A stretch of DNA of 64,000 bases from Pseudoglutamicibacter albus (GCF_031458175.1 NZ_JAVDXX010000001.1:1364001-1428000), one strand, 5' to 3'; positions 16,143 to 25,760 are shown, counted from the stretch's first letter. Numbers and translations: made by a program. Notes: generated from the letters alone by a model not told the origin.

Positions 16143-16175
16143 TCTGCCCGGGGCACCGCCCCGGGCAGAGGTTTA
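16143..16175 (+). terminator. Rho-independent-type terminator
   Basis: An 11-bp GC-rich stem (TCTGCCCGGGG at 16143-16153, complement at 16159-16169) with a 5-nt loop, followed by GGTTTAT, 22 bp after the stop of the 313-residue protein. Confidence 0.8.
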
Positions 16176-16287
16176 TCATCTCAAATCATCACCCTCAAGC
16201 CACGCCCAAAGTACATTCAAAGTTTTCTAACAGACAATTCATAGCTATTCTGAGACTGTCCGAATGCAGTACACAGGATAGGAAAAC

Positions 16288-17406
16288 ATGTTTAACAGAA
16301 AACCCTTTGTACGGGTAGGCATTTACGCGTTATGTACCGCCGTTTTCTCAACGTCGCTAACAGCCACCGCTCAAGCGGCACCACGGCAGCTAGATAACGA
16401 GAACGACCAAGCTGTATCCATCACAGCACCGGATCACCGCAACGCCAACGCTGAGTCATCCCTCCGCACTCAGTCGTCTGCCAACACTCAGTCATCTGCC
16501 AGCACTCAGTCATCGGCTACCACGACTGACCCGGCTGGGTACTGGACTGAAGAAAAGATGCGGTCTGCGATTCCAGCTGACCGTTTTTCCTCCGCTAACG
16601 CAGCCCTTGCCCCTCAAAGCAGTGTGCCGTTGAGGGCGCCAGCTAGCGACGACCTGCAGGCTTCCGGAAACAATAAAGAGGAGCACTATTCCCACCCGGT
16701 ATCGCCTAGCAACTCTAGCTCGACAGAGATGAATTCCGCGCGAGCTTCTTCAGCGCCAGTGCCTTCTACCGCAGGCAAAGTATTTTTCACATATAAGGGA
16801 AAAGACTACGCCTGCTCAGGATCAGTTATTAACACTGCCAACAAGAGTGTTGTCTCTACAGCAGGGCACTGCGTACACGGCGGTAAAGGAAAGGGATGGC
16901 ACTCCAATATCGCGTTCGCTCCGGCCTACAGGAACGGCAAGGCACCGCGTGGCTTGTGGAACTGGAAACGAGCCACCACTTTCCAGGGCTGGAGGCAACA
17001 CTCTGACCCGTCACGTGACCAGGCTTTCTTCACCGTCCACAAACTGAGGGGTAAAACCCTAGTGCAGGCCGTCGGCGGAAACGGCATCTCCTACAACTTG
17101 GGCCACCGGCGGAACGGGGTCCGCATCTGGGGCTGGCCAGGTGAGAAGCCGTTCTACGGGGAACGCGCCCACTACTGCGATGGAAACACCTTCAAACGCC
17201 ACCGGCTTCTCAACGATATGAGAATGTCCTCGTGCGCGATGAGCGGTGGCGCTAGCGGCGGGCCATGGCTTAGCAAGCGTACCTCCAAAGACCTTGGATA
17301 CGTTTTCGGGGTGACCTCACGGGCAAGTATTTCTGGGCCACGCTACGTTTTGTCAACACCGTTCAACAACTCGGTACGAAACCTGCTCAACGACATTGGC
17401 AAATAG
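16288..17406 (+). CDS. Secreted trypsin-like serine protease
   Basis: 372 residues. It has a signal peptide (basic RKPFVR, hydrophobic core, likely cleavage after 'ATAQA' near residue 31), then a long Ser/Thr/Asn-rich linker to about residue 165, and a chymotrypsin-fold domain. The catalytic triad is visible: His in 'STAGHC', Asp in 'SRDQAFF' and Ser in 'GGASGGPW'. Cysteines around 'YACSGSV', 'AGHCV', 'HYCDG' and 'SSCAMS' could form two disulfides. The linker includes three tandem 6-residue repeats (TQSSAx). It is probably exported and either loosely wall-associated or released. It stands alone between terminators; the substrate is unknown. Confidence 0.9.
   Translation: MFNRKPFVRVGIYALCTAVFSTSLTATAQAAPRQLDNENDQAVSITAPDHRNANAESSLRTQSSANTQSSASTQSSATTTDPAGYWTEEKMRSAIPADRFSSANAALAPQSSVPLRAPASDDLQASGNNKEEHYSHPVSPSNSSSTEMNSARASSAPVPSTAGKVFFTYKGKDYACSGSVINTANKSVVSTAGHCVHGGKGKGWHSNIAFAPAYRNGKAPRGLWNWKRATTFQGWRQHSDPSRDQAFFTVHKLRGKTLVQAVGGNGISYNLGHRRNGVRIWGWPGEKPFYGERAHYCDGNTFKRHRLLNDMRMSSCAMSGGASGGPWLSKRTSKDLGYVFGVTSRASISGPRYVLSTPFNNSVRNLLNDIGK
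16468..16521 (+). repeat. Three tandem 18-bp repeats in the protease linker
   Basis: Units 16468-16485, 16486-16503 and 16504-16521, consensus ACTCAGTCATCTGCCARC, encoding TQSSAN-TQSSAS-TQSSAT. In frame, so copy number can vary without harming the protease domain. Confidence 0.85.
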
Positions 17407-17438
17407 GCTAAGCCGCAGGAATACCTGACAGGAAAGCT

Positions 17439-17480
17439 GAAGGCCCTGGACCTAAGTACTAGGTCCAGGGCCTTCTTTCT
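17439..17480 (+). terminator. Strong terminator after the protease gene
   Basis: A 16-bp perfect stem (17439-17454 with 17460-17475) with loop AGTAC, followed by TTTCT. It also separates the protease from the minus-strand tRNA. Confidence 0.92.
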
Positions 17481-17482
17481 CG

Positions 17483-17556
17483 TTGCGGGGAGAGGATTTG
17501 AACCTCTGACCTCCGGGTTATGAGCCCGGCGAGCTACCGAACTGCTCCACCCCGCG
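17483..17556 (-). tRNA. Initiator tRNA-fMet (anticodon CAT)
   Basis: The reverse complement folds as a 74-nt tRNA. The acceptor is CGCGGGG/CCCCGCA, with an unpaired C1-A72, the hallmark of initiator tRNA. The anticodon stem-loop is CCGGG-CTCATAA-CCCGG with three consecutive G-C pairs, and the T-arm contains GGTTCAAATCC. CCA is not encoded. Confidence 0.95.
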
Positions 17557-17765
17557 GCGTGCTTTCCACTATAGGGGAGCCACCATGTGTAAGCAAATCA
17601 GAAGTAAACAATCCACGAGTGCCGTTCATCACTCCTAACGAGCGGTGGGTGGGAACTCAACACGAGTTCCCACCCACGCATCAGATCAACGACGCCTCAG
17701 CATCGTGCACCCAGGCAGCCAGCTGAGCCTTCACAAGACTACTGATCGCCCTGCTGTTGATCCTG
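17557..17765. other. Intergenic region between tRNA-fMet and UPF0182
   Basis: About 200 bp. It holds only the terminator of the UPF0182 gene (17645-17677) and the region upstream of the tRNA on the minus strand. I see no gene. Confidence 0.6.
17645..17677 (-). terminator. Terminator of the UPF0182 gene
   Basis: A perfect 14-bp inverted repeat (GTGGGTGGGAACTC at 17645-17658, complement at 17664-17677) with a 5-nt loop, about 90 bp past the UPF0182 stop. Confidence 0.8.
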
Positions 17766-20700
17766 CTACTCATCTCCTTGCTGACCATCGCCCTGCTCCT
17801 CACCTTCCGGCTCAGCATCAGCGGCATCGTTGGCAGTCCCATTCAGCTCCTCATCAGCCGCGGTCGCGTCTTCAAGAGCCTTCTGCAGCTCATCCTGGGC
17901 CTTACCGTAAGCCGCGAAGTCCTGCTTACCGAGCGCATCCTCGCCATCCTTGATGGCCTTATTCGCGCGCTTCAAAGCATCCGAAAGTTTCGCGTTGGCA
18001 TCAACCGGTGCAGAGCCGGACCCTTCACCGTCCTTGCCACCTTCGGAGTCTTCACCCTTGATCGGGCCGGACTCCCCGGTTTGGGCACCAGAATCGCCAC
18101 CGAACACCTGGTCCAAGGCTTCAGACAACGAATCTGCGTAACCCACCGAATTACCGTAAGAAACCAGAACCTTACGCAGCGACGGATACGACGTCTCACC
18201 CGTGGACTGAACATACACAGGCTGGACGTAGAGAATACCGCCACCAACAGGCAGGGACAGCAAGTTACCCTTGATAACCTTCGTCGAGCCACCCGTACCC
18301 GAAAGCAAGTTCAGATCCTTAGAGATCAACGGGTTCGAGTTGAAGTTCTGCTGAGCCTGACCAGGGCCAGGAACAGTAGTCTGGGTCGGCAACTTCAACA
18401 ACGTGATCTTGCCGTAATCAGCATTGACCTTACCCGGCGTAGAACCAGCATCACCGTTCGCGGCCAAGAAGCCATACATCACGTTGCGTTGGTTCCTCGA
18501 ACCAGCCGACTGCTCCGGAATGAAGCTCGAAGTCAACGAGAACGAATCCTCTTTCTCCCCCGGCAGACGCAGCGACATGTAGTACGGCGGCTGCTTAGGT
18601 GGGTTCTCCGCTCCAGCAGTCGGATCATTCGGGACCTGCCAAGCATCGTTACCCTCATAGAAGTCATCAGCCTTCTGGACGTGGTACTTACCCAGCAGCT
18701 CACGCTGAACCTTGAACATGTCCTCCGGATAACGCACATGCTCCATGAGCTTCGGAGACATCTCGCTCATCGGCTTAATCGCGTTCGGGAACACACCCGA
18801 CCAAGCCTTCAACAACGGCTCATCCGGCTCCCACGCATACAACTCAACCGAGCCGTCATACGCATCGACCGTGGCCTTGACCGAGTTACGGATGTAGTTC
18901 ACGTTGTCAGCGAACTGGTCCGCGCCAGCACCCTGGCCACGCGTGAGAGTGTCCCGCACCGCATCACCCAACTGTTGCGAGGTCGAATACGGGTAGTTAT
19001 TCGTGGTCGTGTACGCATCCACGATCCACTTCACCCGGCCATCGATGATCGCCGGGTAGGCGGAGGTATCAACCGTGAGGAACGGAGCGACCTTCTTCAC
19101 ACGCTCCTGCGGATGACGATCATAAAGAATCTGCGACTCCGAGTTCACATCCCCCGAAAGCATGATGTCCATCGACCCGAACTTGATCGCATACGACAAC
19201 TTATTCAAGAACGAACCAACGTTCGGGCCACCATCACCCGAGAAGGTGTTACGACGCTCGCCCTGACCATCCGAGCCCGCCGGACGGTCCAGCTCACGAG
19301 GCTCCCAATCCTCAGGGCCACCCACAATCGAATACTTCGGCGAAGACTTACCGAAGTAAATACGAGGCTCATACGTCGAGTCATCACCCAAAACACCCTC
19401 AGACGGGATGTTCTCCAACATGAACTGCGGGTCACCAGTCTGCGACACCTTATTGCCATAAGCCGCAACCACACCATAACCGTGCGTGTACGTGATGTGC
19501 TGGTTGACCCACGAGTTCGTCACCGTCTGCGAATTCACAGCCAACTCACGCGCCGCAATCACAGTGTCCTGACGCTCACCATCGATCTCATAACGATCCA
19601 CCGCAAGAGTGTTAGGGAACGTGTAATAGCCACGCTGCTGCTGCAACTGCGCGAACGTAGGAGAGACAATATTCGGATCCAACAAACGAATATTCGTAGT
19701 CGTCGCCACATCGCGAGTCAACGCGTTCTTCTCCGGCTGAGTCTTCGCGTCATAGCTCTCAAGCTTGACGTCCTCCAAGCCATAGGCTGCACGTGTGGCA
19801 TCAATATTGCGCTGAATATAAGGACGCTCCATCGACTTCTGCGAAGGCTTGACCTTGAACTGCTCGAGTGCGGCAGGGAAAGCGAAACCCGCAACGAGCG
19901 CCACAACAGCCAACATCGCAGTCGCGATCAACGGCAGACGCCACTTACCGCGCAAACCAGCCACAACGAACAACGCCGCAGCAATCAACGCGGCCCCAGC
20001 AAGAATGAACTTAGTGGGGATCACTGCGTGGACATCCGAATACAACGCGCCCGGGACACGGCCCAACTGGTTCAAAACCGTGCTGTAAGACTCAAGCCAG
20101 AAACGCAGACCAAATGCGACCAGCACCAGCGCACCCGCAATACCCAACTGCAGGCCCGCCGCACGGGTCACCGAAATCTTCCCCGAATCCGAGAACGAAA
20201 TCCCACCTGTCAAATAATGCGCCACCACGCCAGCGATACCGCTGATCAGCGTCACCGAAATCAGGAACGCAACCACCATCTCAAAGAACGGCAAAGACAT
20301 CACAAAGAAAGAGATATCCAAGCCGAACTCAGGGTCCTTGGCGCCAAACGGAGTCCGGTTCAGCCACAACTGAACAATCTGCCAACCCGAGGTCAACGTG
20401 ATGCCCGAGAAAACACCTAACAGAGCCGGAACCAAGATCAGCCCCAAACGGCGGAACATCGGGGTCTCTTCCAGCATCTTCACCGTCTGGCCAGCAGCCG
20501 AACCCGACTGTTTAGGACGCTTACGCCACGCATTATTCAAGTGAAGCCACACAGCCCCACCCGTAATCAACGCACCAATCACGAACAACGCGGCCTGCGT
20601 CAGAGTCCGTGTCCAAAACACGTCCGCGAAACCGAGCTGGTTAAACCACAGCACGTCCGTATAGAAATGGGCGAAAAGAATAAACAACCCCACCAGCGCT

Positions 20701-20831
20701 GCAACAATAATCAGTGCAGGCAACAACGCAGGGATCTTAGGGCTCTCATTCTGGTTCCGTGAACCGGAATCATTCTTACCATCCCCGCCAGAATCACGGG
20801 ATGGGAAAGGGAACGCGGGGCCTGAGGTCAC
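17766..20831 (-). CDS. UPF0182 family large membrane protein
   Basis: 1021 residues, the usual size for this actinobacterial family. The N-terminal ~320 residues hold about seven membrane segments (for example 'IPALLPALIIVAALVGLFIL', 'LILVPALLGVFSGITLTSG', 'LPLIATAMLAVVALVAGFAF'). A long extracytoplasmic domain follows ('MERPYIQRNIDATRAAYGL', 'YTHGYGVVAAYGN'), then an acidic C-terminal tail. The function is unknown in the whole family. The start is GTG 20831 with the Shine-Dalgarno AAGGA 6-7 nt upstream. The complementary strand is open for ~880 codons, but that is a codon-bias shadow. Confidence 0.95.
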   Translation of the reverse strand: MTSGPAFPFPSRDSGGDGKNDSGSRNQNESPKIPALLPALIIVAALVGLFILFAHFYTDVLWFNQLGFADVFWTRTLTQAALFVIGALITGGAVWLHLNNAWRKRPKQSGSAAGQTVKMLEETPMFRRLGLILVPALLGVFSGITLTSGWQIVQLWLNRTPFGAKDPEFGLDISFFVMSLPFFEMVVAFLISVTLISGIAGVVAHYLTGGISFSDSGKISVTRAAGLQLGIAGALVLVAFGLRFWLESYSTVLNQLGRVPGALYSDVHAVIPTKFILAGAALIAAALFVVAGLRGKWRLPLIATAMLAVVALVAGFAFPAALEQFKVKPSQKSMERPYIQRNIDATRAAYGLEDVKLESYDAKTQPEKNALTRDVATTTNIRLLDPNIVSPTFAQLQQQRGYYTFPNTLAVDRYEIDGERQDTVIAARELAVNSQTVTNSWVNQHITYTHGYGVVAAYGNKVSQTGDPQFMLENIPSEGVLGDDSTYEPRIYFGKSSPKYSIVGGPEDWEPRELDRPAGSDGQGERRNTFSGDGGPNVGSFLNKLSYAIKFGSMDIMLSGDVNSESQILYDRHPQERVKKVAPFLTVDTSAYPAIIDGRVKWIVDAYTTTNNYPYSTSQQLGDAVRDTLTRGQGAGADQFADNVNYIRNSVKATVDAYDGSVELYAWEPDEPLLKAWSGVFPNAIKPMSEMSPKLMEHVRYPEDMFKVQRELLGKYHVQKADDFYEGNDAWQVPNDPTAGAENPPKQPPYYMSLRLPGEKEDSFSLTSSFIPEQSAGSRNQRNVMYGFLAANGDAGSTPGKVNADYGKITLLKLPTQTTVPGPGQAQQNFNSNPLISKDLNLLSGTGGSTKVIKGNLLSLPVGGGILYVQPVYVQSTGETSYPSLRKVLVSYGNSVGYADSLSEALDQVFGGDSGAQTGESGPIKGEDSEGGKDGEGSGSAPVDANAKLSDALKRANKAIKDGEDALGKQDFAAYGKAQDELQKALEDATAADEELNGTANDAADAEPEGEEQGDGQQGDE

Positions 20832-20958
20832 GACAATCCTTCAATCGAATACGAACAGCTGATCAGATGCCCAAACCAAACTCGGGATCAGACACATCCA
20901 TTACCATTCTGCCAAACAGTGCCAGGGCCCACACGCCGCAGGGTAGATGACGGGGCAG

Positions 20959-22206
20959 CTAAGCCCCGCAACGTGGCGCCTCGGGCTCCTTCCCCTGCGC
21001 CACCGATTCAAGGATTTTCACGGCGTCATCCAACGTCTTCATCGAATACGCCTTGATCCCCTCCGGAACCCTGCCCTTCAGCTGCGCGCAATTCTGTTCC
21101 GGAGTCAAAAACACCTCCGCTCCCGCCTTCCGGGCGCCCACAATCTTCTGAGCGACACCTGCGATCGGGCCGACCTTGCCATCGATATCGATTGTCCCGG
21201 TGCCAGCAACCTTCGTATCCCCCGCCAACGAACCAGGCGTCATCTTGTCGATAATGCCCAGCGCCATCATCGTGCCCGCAGATGAACCGCCGATGTTCTC
21301 AATCGCATAAGAAACCTCGAACGGGAAACGCGGATGCGGAGAAATAAACACACCCAACGAAGGCTTACCCGTCTCCGCAGAAACCTTGGTCTGCGCTTGA
21401 ACCGTCATCTTCTTGCCCTCACGGATGATGCCCAACTCAACCGAACCGCCATCAGCCCCAACTTTCGAAGCCTGGATCGCTTTCTGAACCTGTGTGACGC
21501 TCGAAACCGACTTCCCGTTCACCGCAACCACCGCATCGTTGGCCATCAACGTGCCCTCATTAAAGGGTTCAGCGAAACCAACAATCCGAGTCTCCATCGA
21601 AAAATCGATACCCAGATGCTTAACAGCGGCAACCTCAGCGGTGACCTGCGAGCTCGTCATCTGCAACTCGCTCTGCTGGCTGCGCTGCTCAAACGTGACA
21701 CCCAAAGGGTAATAGAACTCCTGCGGCTGCATATCCGTCACCGGATCAAACCACGCGGCAACAGCCTCAAAGCCGGTAGGTTGCCGGCCCGGACCACCCG
21801 CGACAGACACCGTGGTCAATGCAAGCGAAGAATCCGTCGGATACGTCTTACGCCCATCGATCGAAATGATGTCGACACCCTCGATCTCACCTACCGTGTC
21901 CACCACCGGGCCTGGCTTCTCAATCATGAACGCCGTAGGCAAAGACAAAGGCACCGTCAACAAAACCATCGCAGCCAACCCGGCAAGCCACTGAACACGC
22001 GAACCATACCGTTCCTTACGCTGCCGGCGCATCGGAGGCCGCGGCTGGCCCGAACCAGCGCCGTGCAGGAGCCCCTGTGTTTCCTGCGTACGCTGTGTCT
22101 CCTGCGCGCCCTGTGTTTTCTGCTCACGCGGGGAGTCTGTTCCCTGCAAGCCCGGGCGGCCTGTGCCCTTCTCGCCCGGGAAATCTTCAGCCATGCCACT
22201 GCTCAT
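20959..22206 (-). CDS. PDZ/Lon-S16 domain membrane-anchored protease (YlbL family)
   Basis: 415 residues from ATG 22206; ATG 22194 is an alternative. Longer starts would run over the divergent gene at 22331. There is a Gln/Thr/Gly-rich N terminus, one membrane anchor ('WLAGLAAMVLLTVPLSLPTAF', near residues 80-100), a PDZ domain ('FAEPFNEGTLMANDAVVAVNGKSV', in part) and a Lon-type S16 domain. The Ser-Lys dyad is visible: Ser in 'IGGSSAGTMMA' and Lys in 'GVAQKIVGA'. Probably cleaves proteins at the outer face of the membrane. It lies next to UPF0182 and divergent from the DUF2342 gene, an arrangement common in Actinobacteria. Confidence 0.92.
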   Translation of the reverse strand: MSSGMAEDFPGEKGTGRPGLQGTDSPREQKTQGAQETQRTQETQGLLHGAGSGQPRPPMRRQRKERYGSRVQWLAGLAAMVLLTVPLSLPTAFMIEKPGPVVDTVGEIEGVDIISIDGRKTYPTDSSLALTTVSVAGGPGRQPTGFEAVAAWFDPVTDMQPQEFYYPLGVTFEQRSQQSELQMTSSQVTAEVAAVKHLGIDFSMETRIVGFAEPFNEGTLMANDAVVAVNGKSVSSVTQVQKAIQASKVGADGGSVELGIIREGKKMTVQAQTKVSAETGKPSLGVFISPHPRFPFEVSYAIENIGGSSAGTMMALGIIDKMTPGSLAGDTKVAGTGTIDIDGKVGPIAGVAQKIVGARKAGAEVFLTPEQNCAQLKGRVPEGIKAYSMKTLDDAVKILESVAQGKEPEAPRCGA

Positions 22207-22330
22207 AACTGAAAGACTACACAGCAAGGATTGACACGACCGCCAACGCGGGCCTACACGAGCCTGTGGCGCGCTGAGCCACAAGCGAAACCACCCGGTG
22301 CTCACGCCCATAGCCAGGTAGCGTAGGAGT

Positions 22331-23968
22331 ATGGCTGACGATCCACGCTCACACGACGACCGCGAGAACAACGAGGACCGCGAACGCCGCGATGACCGCG
22401 ACAACAACCGCGAGCACCCAGACCGTACCGGTCAAAACGGCGCTGACGGTTCTCAGTCTGGCACGGGCGGCGCTGGTAGCTCTGGTGGCGCGGGCGGCGC
22501 AGGTGCTAACGATGCGGGTAGCAACGGCAACAGTGATGCCAACGGCCCGAGCGATCCGCTGAGCCAGATGTTCAACCAACTCTTCGGCGGGGCCGCACCG
22601 CAGGGCTTCTCGATGCATATGGGTCCCGGAATGGGGGCAGGCATGGGTAGCGGCTCAGGTGACGATGACCCCCGTCAGCAACCCGATTTCAATGCGATCT
22701 TCGGGCAGCTCCAGCACATCTTCGGGGCCCTAGCCCAAGGCAATTCGGGTGGGCCCGTCAACTGGAATATCGCGACGGAATCCGCTGAGCAGGTCCTCGG
22801 TAGCGATGACCCGAAGGTCACGGACGAGGAACGCCACGATGTTGAAGAGGCCGCCCACTTGGCTGGCATGTGGCTCAACGAAGTCACTTCTTTCGAGGCA
22901 CCAGCTGCTCAACCCCAGATTCTGCGCCGTTCCGAATGGATCAAAAAGACACTGCCTGGTTGGCAGCGCCTCACCGAACCTGTAGCTCGCCGCGCATCCG
23001 AAGCCGTAAGCCACTCACTCAACGATCAGATGCCGGAGGAAGCCCGCGCGCTACTCGGGCAAGCGGGATCGTTCCTGACCTCGCTCGGCTCAACCATGTT
23101 CGGCGCCCAGCTGGGCCAAGCCGTGGGTTCGATGGCGTCTGAAACTTTCGGTGGAACGGACGTTGGTCTTCCGATGGCCGGCCGCGGTTTCGCCCTCGTC
23201 CCGGCGAACGCGAAAGCCTTCGGTGAAGGGCTCGCCGAGCCTTATCTTGAAGTCCTGTTGTATCTAGCGATGCGTGAAGCCGCTACCGTGCGCCTGTTCA
23301 ATTCGGTCGAGTGGCTCGAAGACCACGTGGTGGCACTCGTTACCGACTTCGCTGAAGGCATCAGCATGAATACCTCAGCGATCCACGAACAACTCGACGA
23401 GATCGACCCGTTCAACCCGTCCGCGTTCCAAGAAGTCCTGCAGTCCGGGATGCTGGAGCCAACCAAGACCCCTCAGCAAGAAGCAGCGCTGGCACGGCTA
23501 GAGACCACGCTGGCCCTGATTGAAGGTTGGGTTGATTCGGTAGTGACGCAAGCGGCTCACCGTTTGCCGTCCGCTCCCGCGCTACGGGAGATGATCCGCC
23601 GCCGCAGGGCAACCGGGGGCCCTAAAGAGCTGGCTTTCGCGGGGCTGGTCGGTTTGGAGATGCGCCCCCGCCGCGCCCGCGACGCCTCCGCTGTGTGGGA
23701 GTTCATCGCCCAGGAACGCGGTAACGAGGCCCGCGACGAAGCGTGGGCCGATATGGCGAGCCTCCCTACCGCTGAAGACCTCGACGACCCGACCGGGTAT
23801 TTCGAACGCCGCGCGCTGCTCGATGCCTCAGACGAAGACTTCGACGCCGCCGTGAGCGCTTGGCTCGACGGCACCTCTGCTGATGGCGGCGATTCCTCCA
23901 ATGGTGGCGACTCTTCCGATGGTGGCGCTAGCGACAACGACCAGGGCGAGGACGATTCCGAGAAGTAA
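22331..23968 (+). CDS. DUF2342 / 'zinc-dependent metalloprotease' family protein
   Basis: 545 residues. The N-terminal ~80 are extremely Asp/Arg/Asn- then Gly/Asn-rich and look disordered. The core from about 85 to 480 matches the actinobacterial DUF2342 hydrolase-like family ('SDPLSQMFNQLFGG', 'AKAFGEGLAEPYLEVLLYLAMREAA' in part, 'REMIRRRRATGGPKELAFAGLVGLE' in part). The C-terminal tail is Ser/Gly/Asp-rich repeats. The family is often labelled metalloprotease, yet no HExxH motif is present, so catalytic activity is doubtful. Divergent from the PDZ/S16 protease gene with 124 bp between them. Confidence 0.88.
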   Translation: MADDPRSHDDRENNEDRERRDDRDNNREHPDRTGQNGADGSQSGTGGAGSSGGAGGAGANDAGSNGNSDANGPSDPLSQMFNQLFGGAAPQGFSMHMGPGMGAGMGSGSGDDDPRQQPDFNAIFGQLQHIFGALAQGNSGGPVNWNIATESAEQVLGSDDPKVTDEERHDVEEAAHLAGMWLNEVTSFEAPAAQPQILRRSEWIKKTLPGWQRLTEPVARRASEAVSHSLNDQMPEEARALLGQAGSFLTSLGSTMFGAQLGQAVGSMASETFGGTDVGLPMAGRGFALVPANAKAFGEGLAEPYLEVLLYLAMREAATVRLFNSVEWLEDHVVALVTDFAEGISMNTSAIHEQLDEIDPFNPSAFQEVLQSGMLEPTKTPQQEAALARLETTLALIEGWVDSVVTQAAHRLPSAPALREMIRRRRATGGPKELAFAGLVGLEMRPRRARDASAVWEFIAQERGNEARDEAWADMASLPTAEDLDDPTGYFERRALLDASDEDFDAAVSAWLDGTSADGGDSSNGGDSSDGGASDNDQGEDDSEK

Positions 23969-23982
23969 CCGCTAAATAGCGG

Positions 23983-24561
23983 CTAGGACTCCTCAGCTTT
24001 CCCTCCGGCGACATCAGGGGCGCCGCCGTCGCCGAGCCTGCGCGCCCACACGACGCCATCGAGGAAAGCCTTAGCCTCCGCTACTCGCGGAAGCTGATGC
24101 TCGAGCGCTTTGAACTGGGCCCCGTGCCCGTCATACGGCACTATCAGGTGCGCCATCTCGTGGCCAATCACGTAGTCGATAACCCACGGCGGCATGTGCT
24201 CAAGCATGTGTGAAATCCGGATGGCTCCCGTTGAGAGCGTCGCAGAGCCCCACCGCATCCGCTGATTCGTAACCCACCGGATCGAGGTCGGGATGCCCCG
24301 CCCATCGAACACGCTGTGGGCGATCTTTTCAGCGCGCCGCATCAACTCCTCATCCGTGCGAGCGGCCGGTGAGGCACGGGAGCTAAGCCGTTCCCGCATC
24401 GTACGCGCCCACGTCTCAACAGCGGTAGGGCTCATCGTTGCAGGGACCGCAAGACACAGGATCCCGTTCTCCCACCGCGCGCTCACGGTTTTGTGGCGGC
24501 GCGATGAACGACGCACCAAGACAGGTAGTTCATCCACGGTGATGTGGTGCTCGGTTCTCAC
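23983..24561 (-). CDS. YgjP/SprT-like M48-type metallopeptidase
   Basis: About 192 residues from GTG 24561, which has GGAG 7 nt upstream; the ATG at 24582 lacks such a site. The zinc motif is 'VIGHEMAHLI' (HExxH) near residue 135, followed by 'HGAQFKALE', matching the YgjP-like metallopeptidase fold. N-terminal 'RRSSRRHKTVSARWENG' is also typical. Convergent with the DUF2342 gene, leaving only 14 bp. The biological substrate of this family is unknown. Confidence 0.88.
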   Translation of the reverse strand: MRTEHHITVDELPVLVRRSSRRHKTVSARWENGILCLAVPATMSPTAVETWARTMRERLSSRASPAARTDEELMRRAEKIAHSVFDGRGIPTSIRWVTNQRMRWGSATLSTGAIRISHMLEHMPPWVIDYVIGHEMAHLIVPYDGHGAQFKALEHQLPRVAEAKAFLDGVVWARRLGDGGAPDVAGGKAEES

Positions 24562-24725
24562 TACACAACTCCAAATCCGCAAGGCATCGGGGAAAGTACA
24601 TCCATTGTCGTTGATCCTCCCCCACGTTCGGTTGTGGACATCCGAACCTGTGGATGACTCGCTGGCCTGCTGCGCGAAACTGGCACGATAACCACACCAG
24701 CTCCCTCAATGCGAAGGACAGACCC

Positions 24726-25727
24726 ATGACAGCGTTGCCTACAGCGAAAGCCCCCGAGCTAGACCACGCCCCAGCGCCTCATACCCGGGTTTTCGCCTAC
24801 CCGGACGGCCGGATCACTCTCGGCGACGGACCAGAAACCACACAGATCACCGGCGTCAGCGCCGAGGAACTGGCATCCCTCAAACAGCTGCTTACGGCGC
24901 TGCCCAAACCTAAACTTCCTGCCCCAGGGCTACTTGGGGAGCGGCTCATCAACGACGCCCGTTACCTCCACAAAGCACCTGTTCAGCACCGCACAGCAGG
25001 CCGCCAAGAAAAAGCTGACGCAGAAGAACTACCGGGCGCCTATCAACGCCAACGCCGCAGCGTGTGGATTGACGGCCTCGACCGATGCGGGATGAGCGTC
25101 GCGTTCGGGCTCGCTGCCGCCGGGGTAGGCCGGATCCTCAGCGGCGACACCCAACGCGTGCAATCCTGGGACCTTGGAACCACACCACTACGGCTCACCG
25201 AACTCGGGCTCAGCCGCGCAACAGCCCTTCAACGGCAGCTGGCTCGGATACATCCGCACACCACCGTGATCGGTGCACTCGAACTCAGCCACGTAGCCCA
25301 CTGCCTCGATGCGGTCATCTATATACGCAACGACGGCCTCACAACAGACGAATTGAGCCAGCTAGCAAGCCTCAACATCCCCGTGCTGCCCATCGTCTTG
25401 CTGCACGATCACGCACGCATTGGGCCTCTCATCCGCACCCCACACGCCGGTGATAGCGCTTCCCCGCTCTTATGTGCCGAATGCGTAACCAACACGTGGC
25501 CGCTACGAGAAGAACGCACCGAACTGAGCAGCCCGCACCTCAGCGCCCCAGAAACAGCGCAAACCAACGTCGTGGCGGCCATCGGCGTTCAGCACGCCCT
25601 CCACATCCTGGATGAGCGCATACCCCCACCGAGCACCAACCACAGCATCAGCATCGACGCTAAAACCTCCGCGATAACCTACCAGCCGGCCTCATGCAAC
25701 TGCCCACGTCAACGGCACGCGCCGTGA
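24726..25727 (+). CDS. ThiF/E1-like protein, degenerate
   Basis: 333 residues from ATG 24726 (Shine-Dalgarno GAAGGA). A Rossmann-like region at about 110-210 ('VWIDGLDRCGMSVAFGLAAAGVGRIL' in part, 'ALQRQLARIHPHTTVIG', 'AHCLDAVIYIRND') follows the order of ThiF/MoeB adenylyltransferases. The nucleotide-binding GxGGxG is replaced by 'GLDRCGMS', and no catalytic zinc CxxC pairs are evident except 'LLCAECV' and a terminal 'CNC'. It resembles ThiF-like actinobacterial proteins of unknown function found by uvrD2. The stop lies inside a 24-bp tandem duplication. Confidence 0.72.
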   Translation: MTALPTAKAPELDHAPAPHTRVFAYPDGRITLGDGPETTQITGVSAEELASLKQLLTALPKPKLPAPGLLGERLINDARYLHKAPVQHRTAGRQEKADAEELPGAYQRQRRSVWIDGLDRCGMSVAFGLAAAGVGRILSGDTQRVQSWDLGTTPLRLTELGLSRATALQRQLARIHPHTTVIGALELSHVAHCLDAVIYIRNDGLTTDELSQLASLNIPVLPIVLLHDHARIGPLIRTPHAGDSASPLLCAECVTNTWPLREERTELSSPHLSAPETAQTNVVAAIGVQHALHILDERIPPPSTNHSISIDAKTSAITYQPASCNCPRQRHAP

Positions 25728-25760
25728 AGGTGTCAGCGGCACGCGCCGTGAGGCTATCAG
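25713..25760. repeat. 24-bp tandem duplication spanning two convergent stop codons
   Basis: Units 25713-25736 and 25737-25760 (CGGCACGCGCCGTGARG...ATCAG type) differ at four positions. The first contains the TGA of the ThiF-like gene (25725-25727), the second the TGA of uvrD2 on the minus strand (25759-25757). Confidence 0.85.

Noticed and set aside
17757-20420. Very long open frame (~880 codons) on the + strand, Arg/Leu-rich
   Set aside because: Exactly antisense to the UPF0182 gene; composition is that of a codon-bias shadow and no family is recognisable.
22331-23968. Zinc-protease active site in the DUF2342 protein
   Set aside because: No HExxH is present; the only 'HE' context (IHEQLDE) lacks the second histidine, so protease activity is not claimed.
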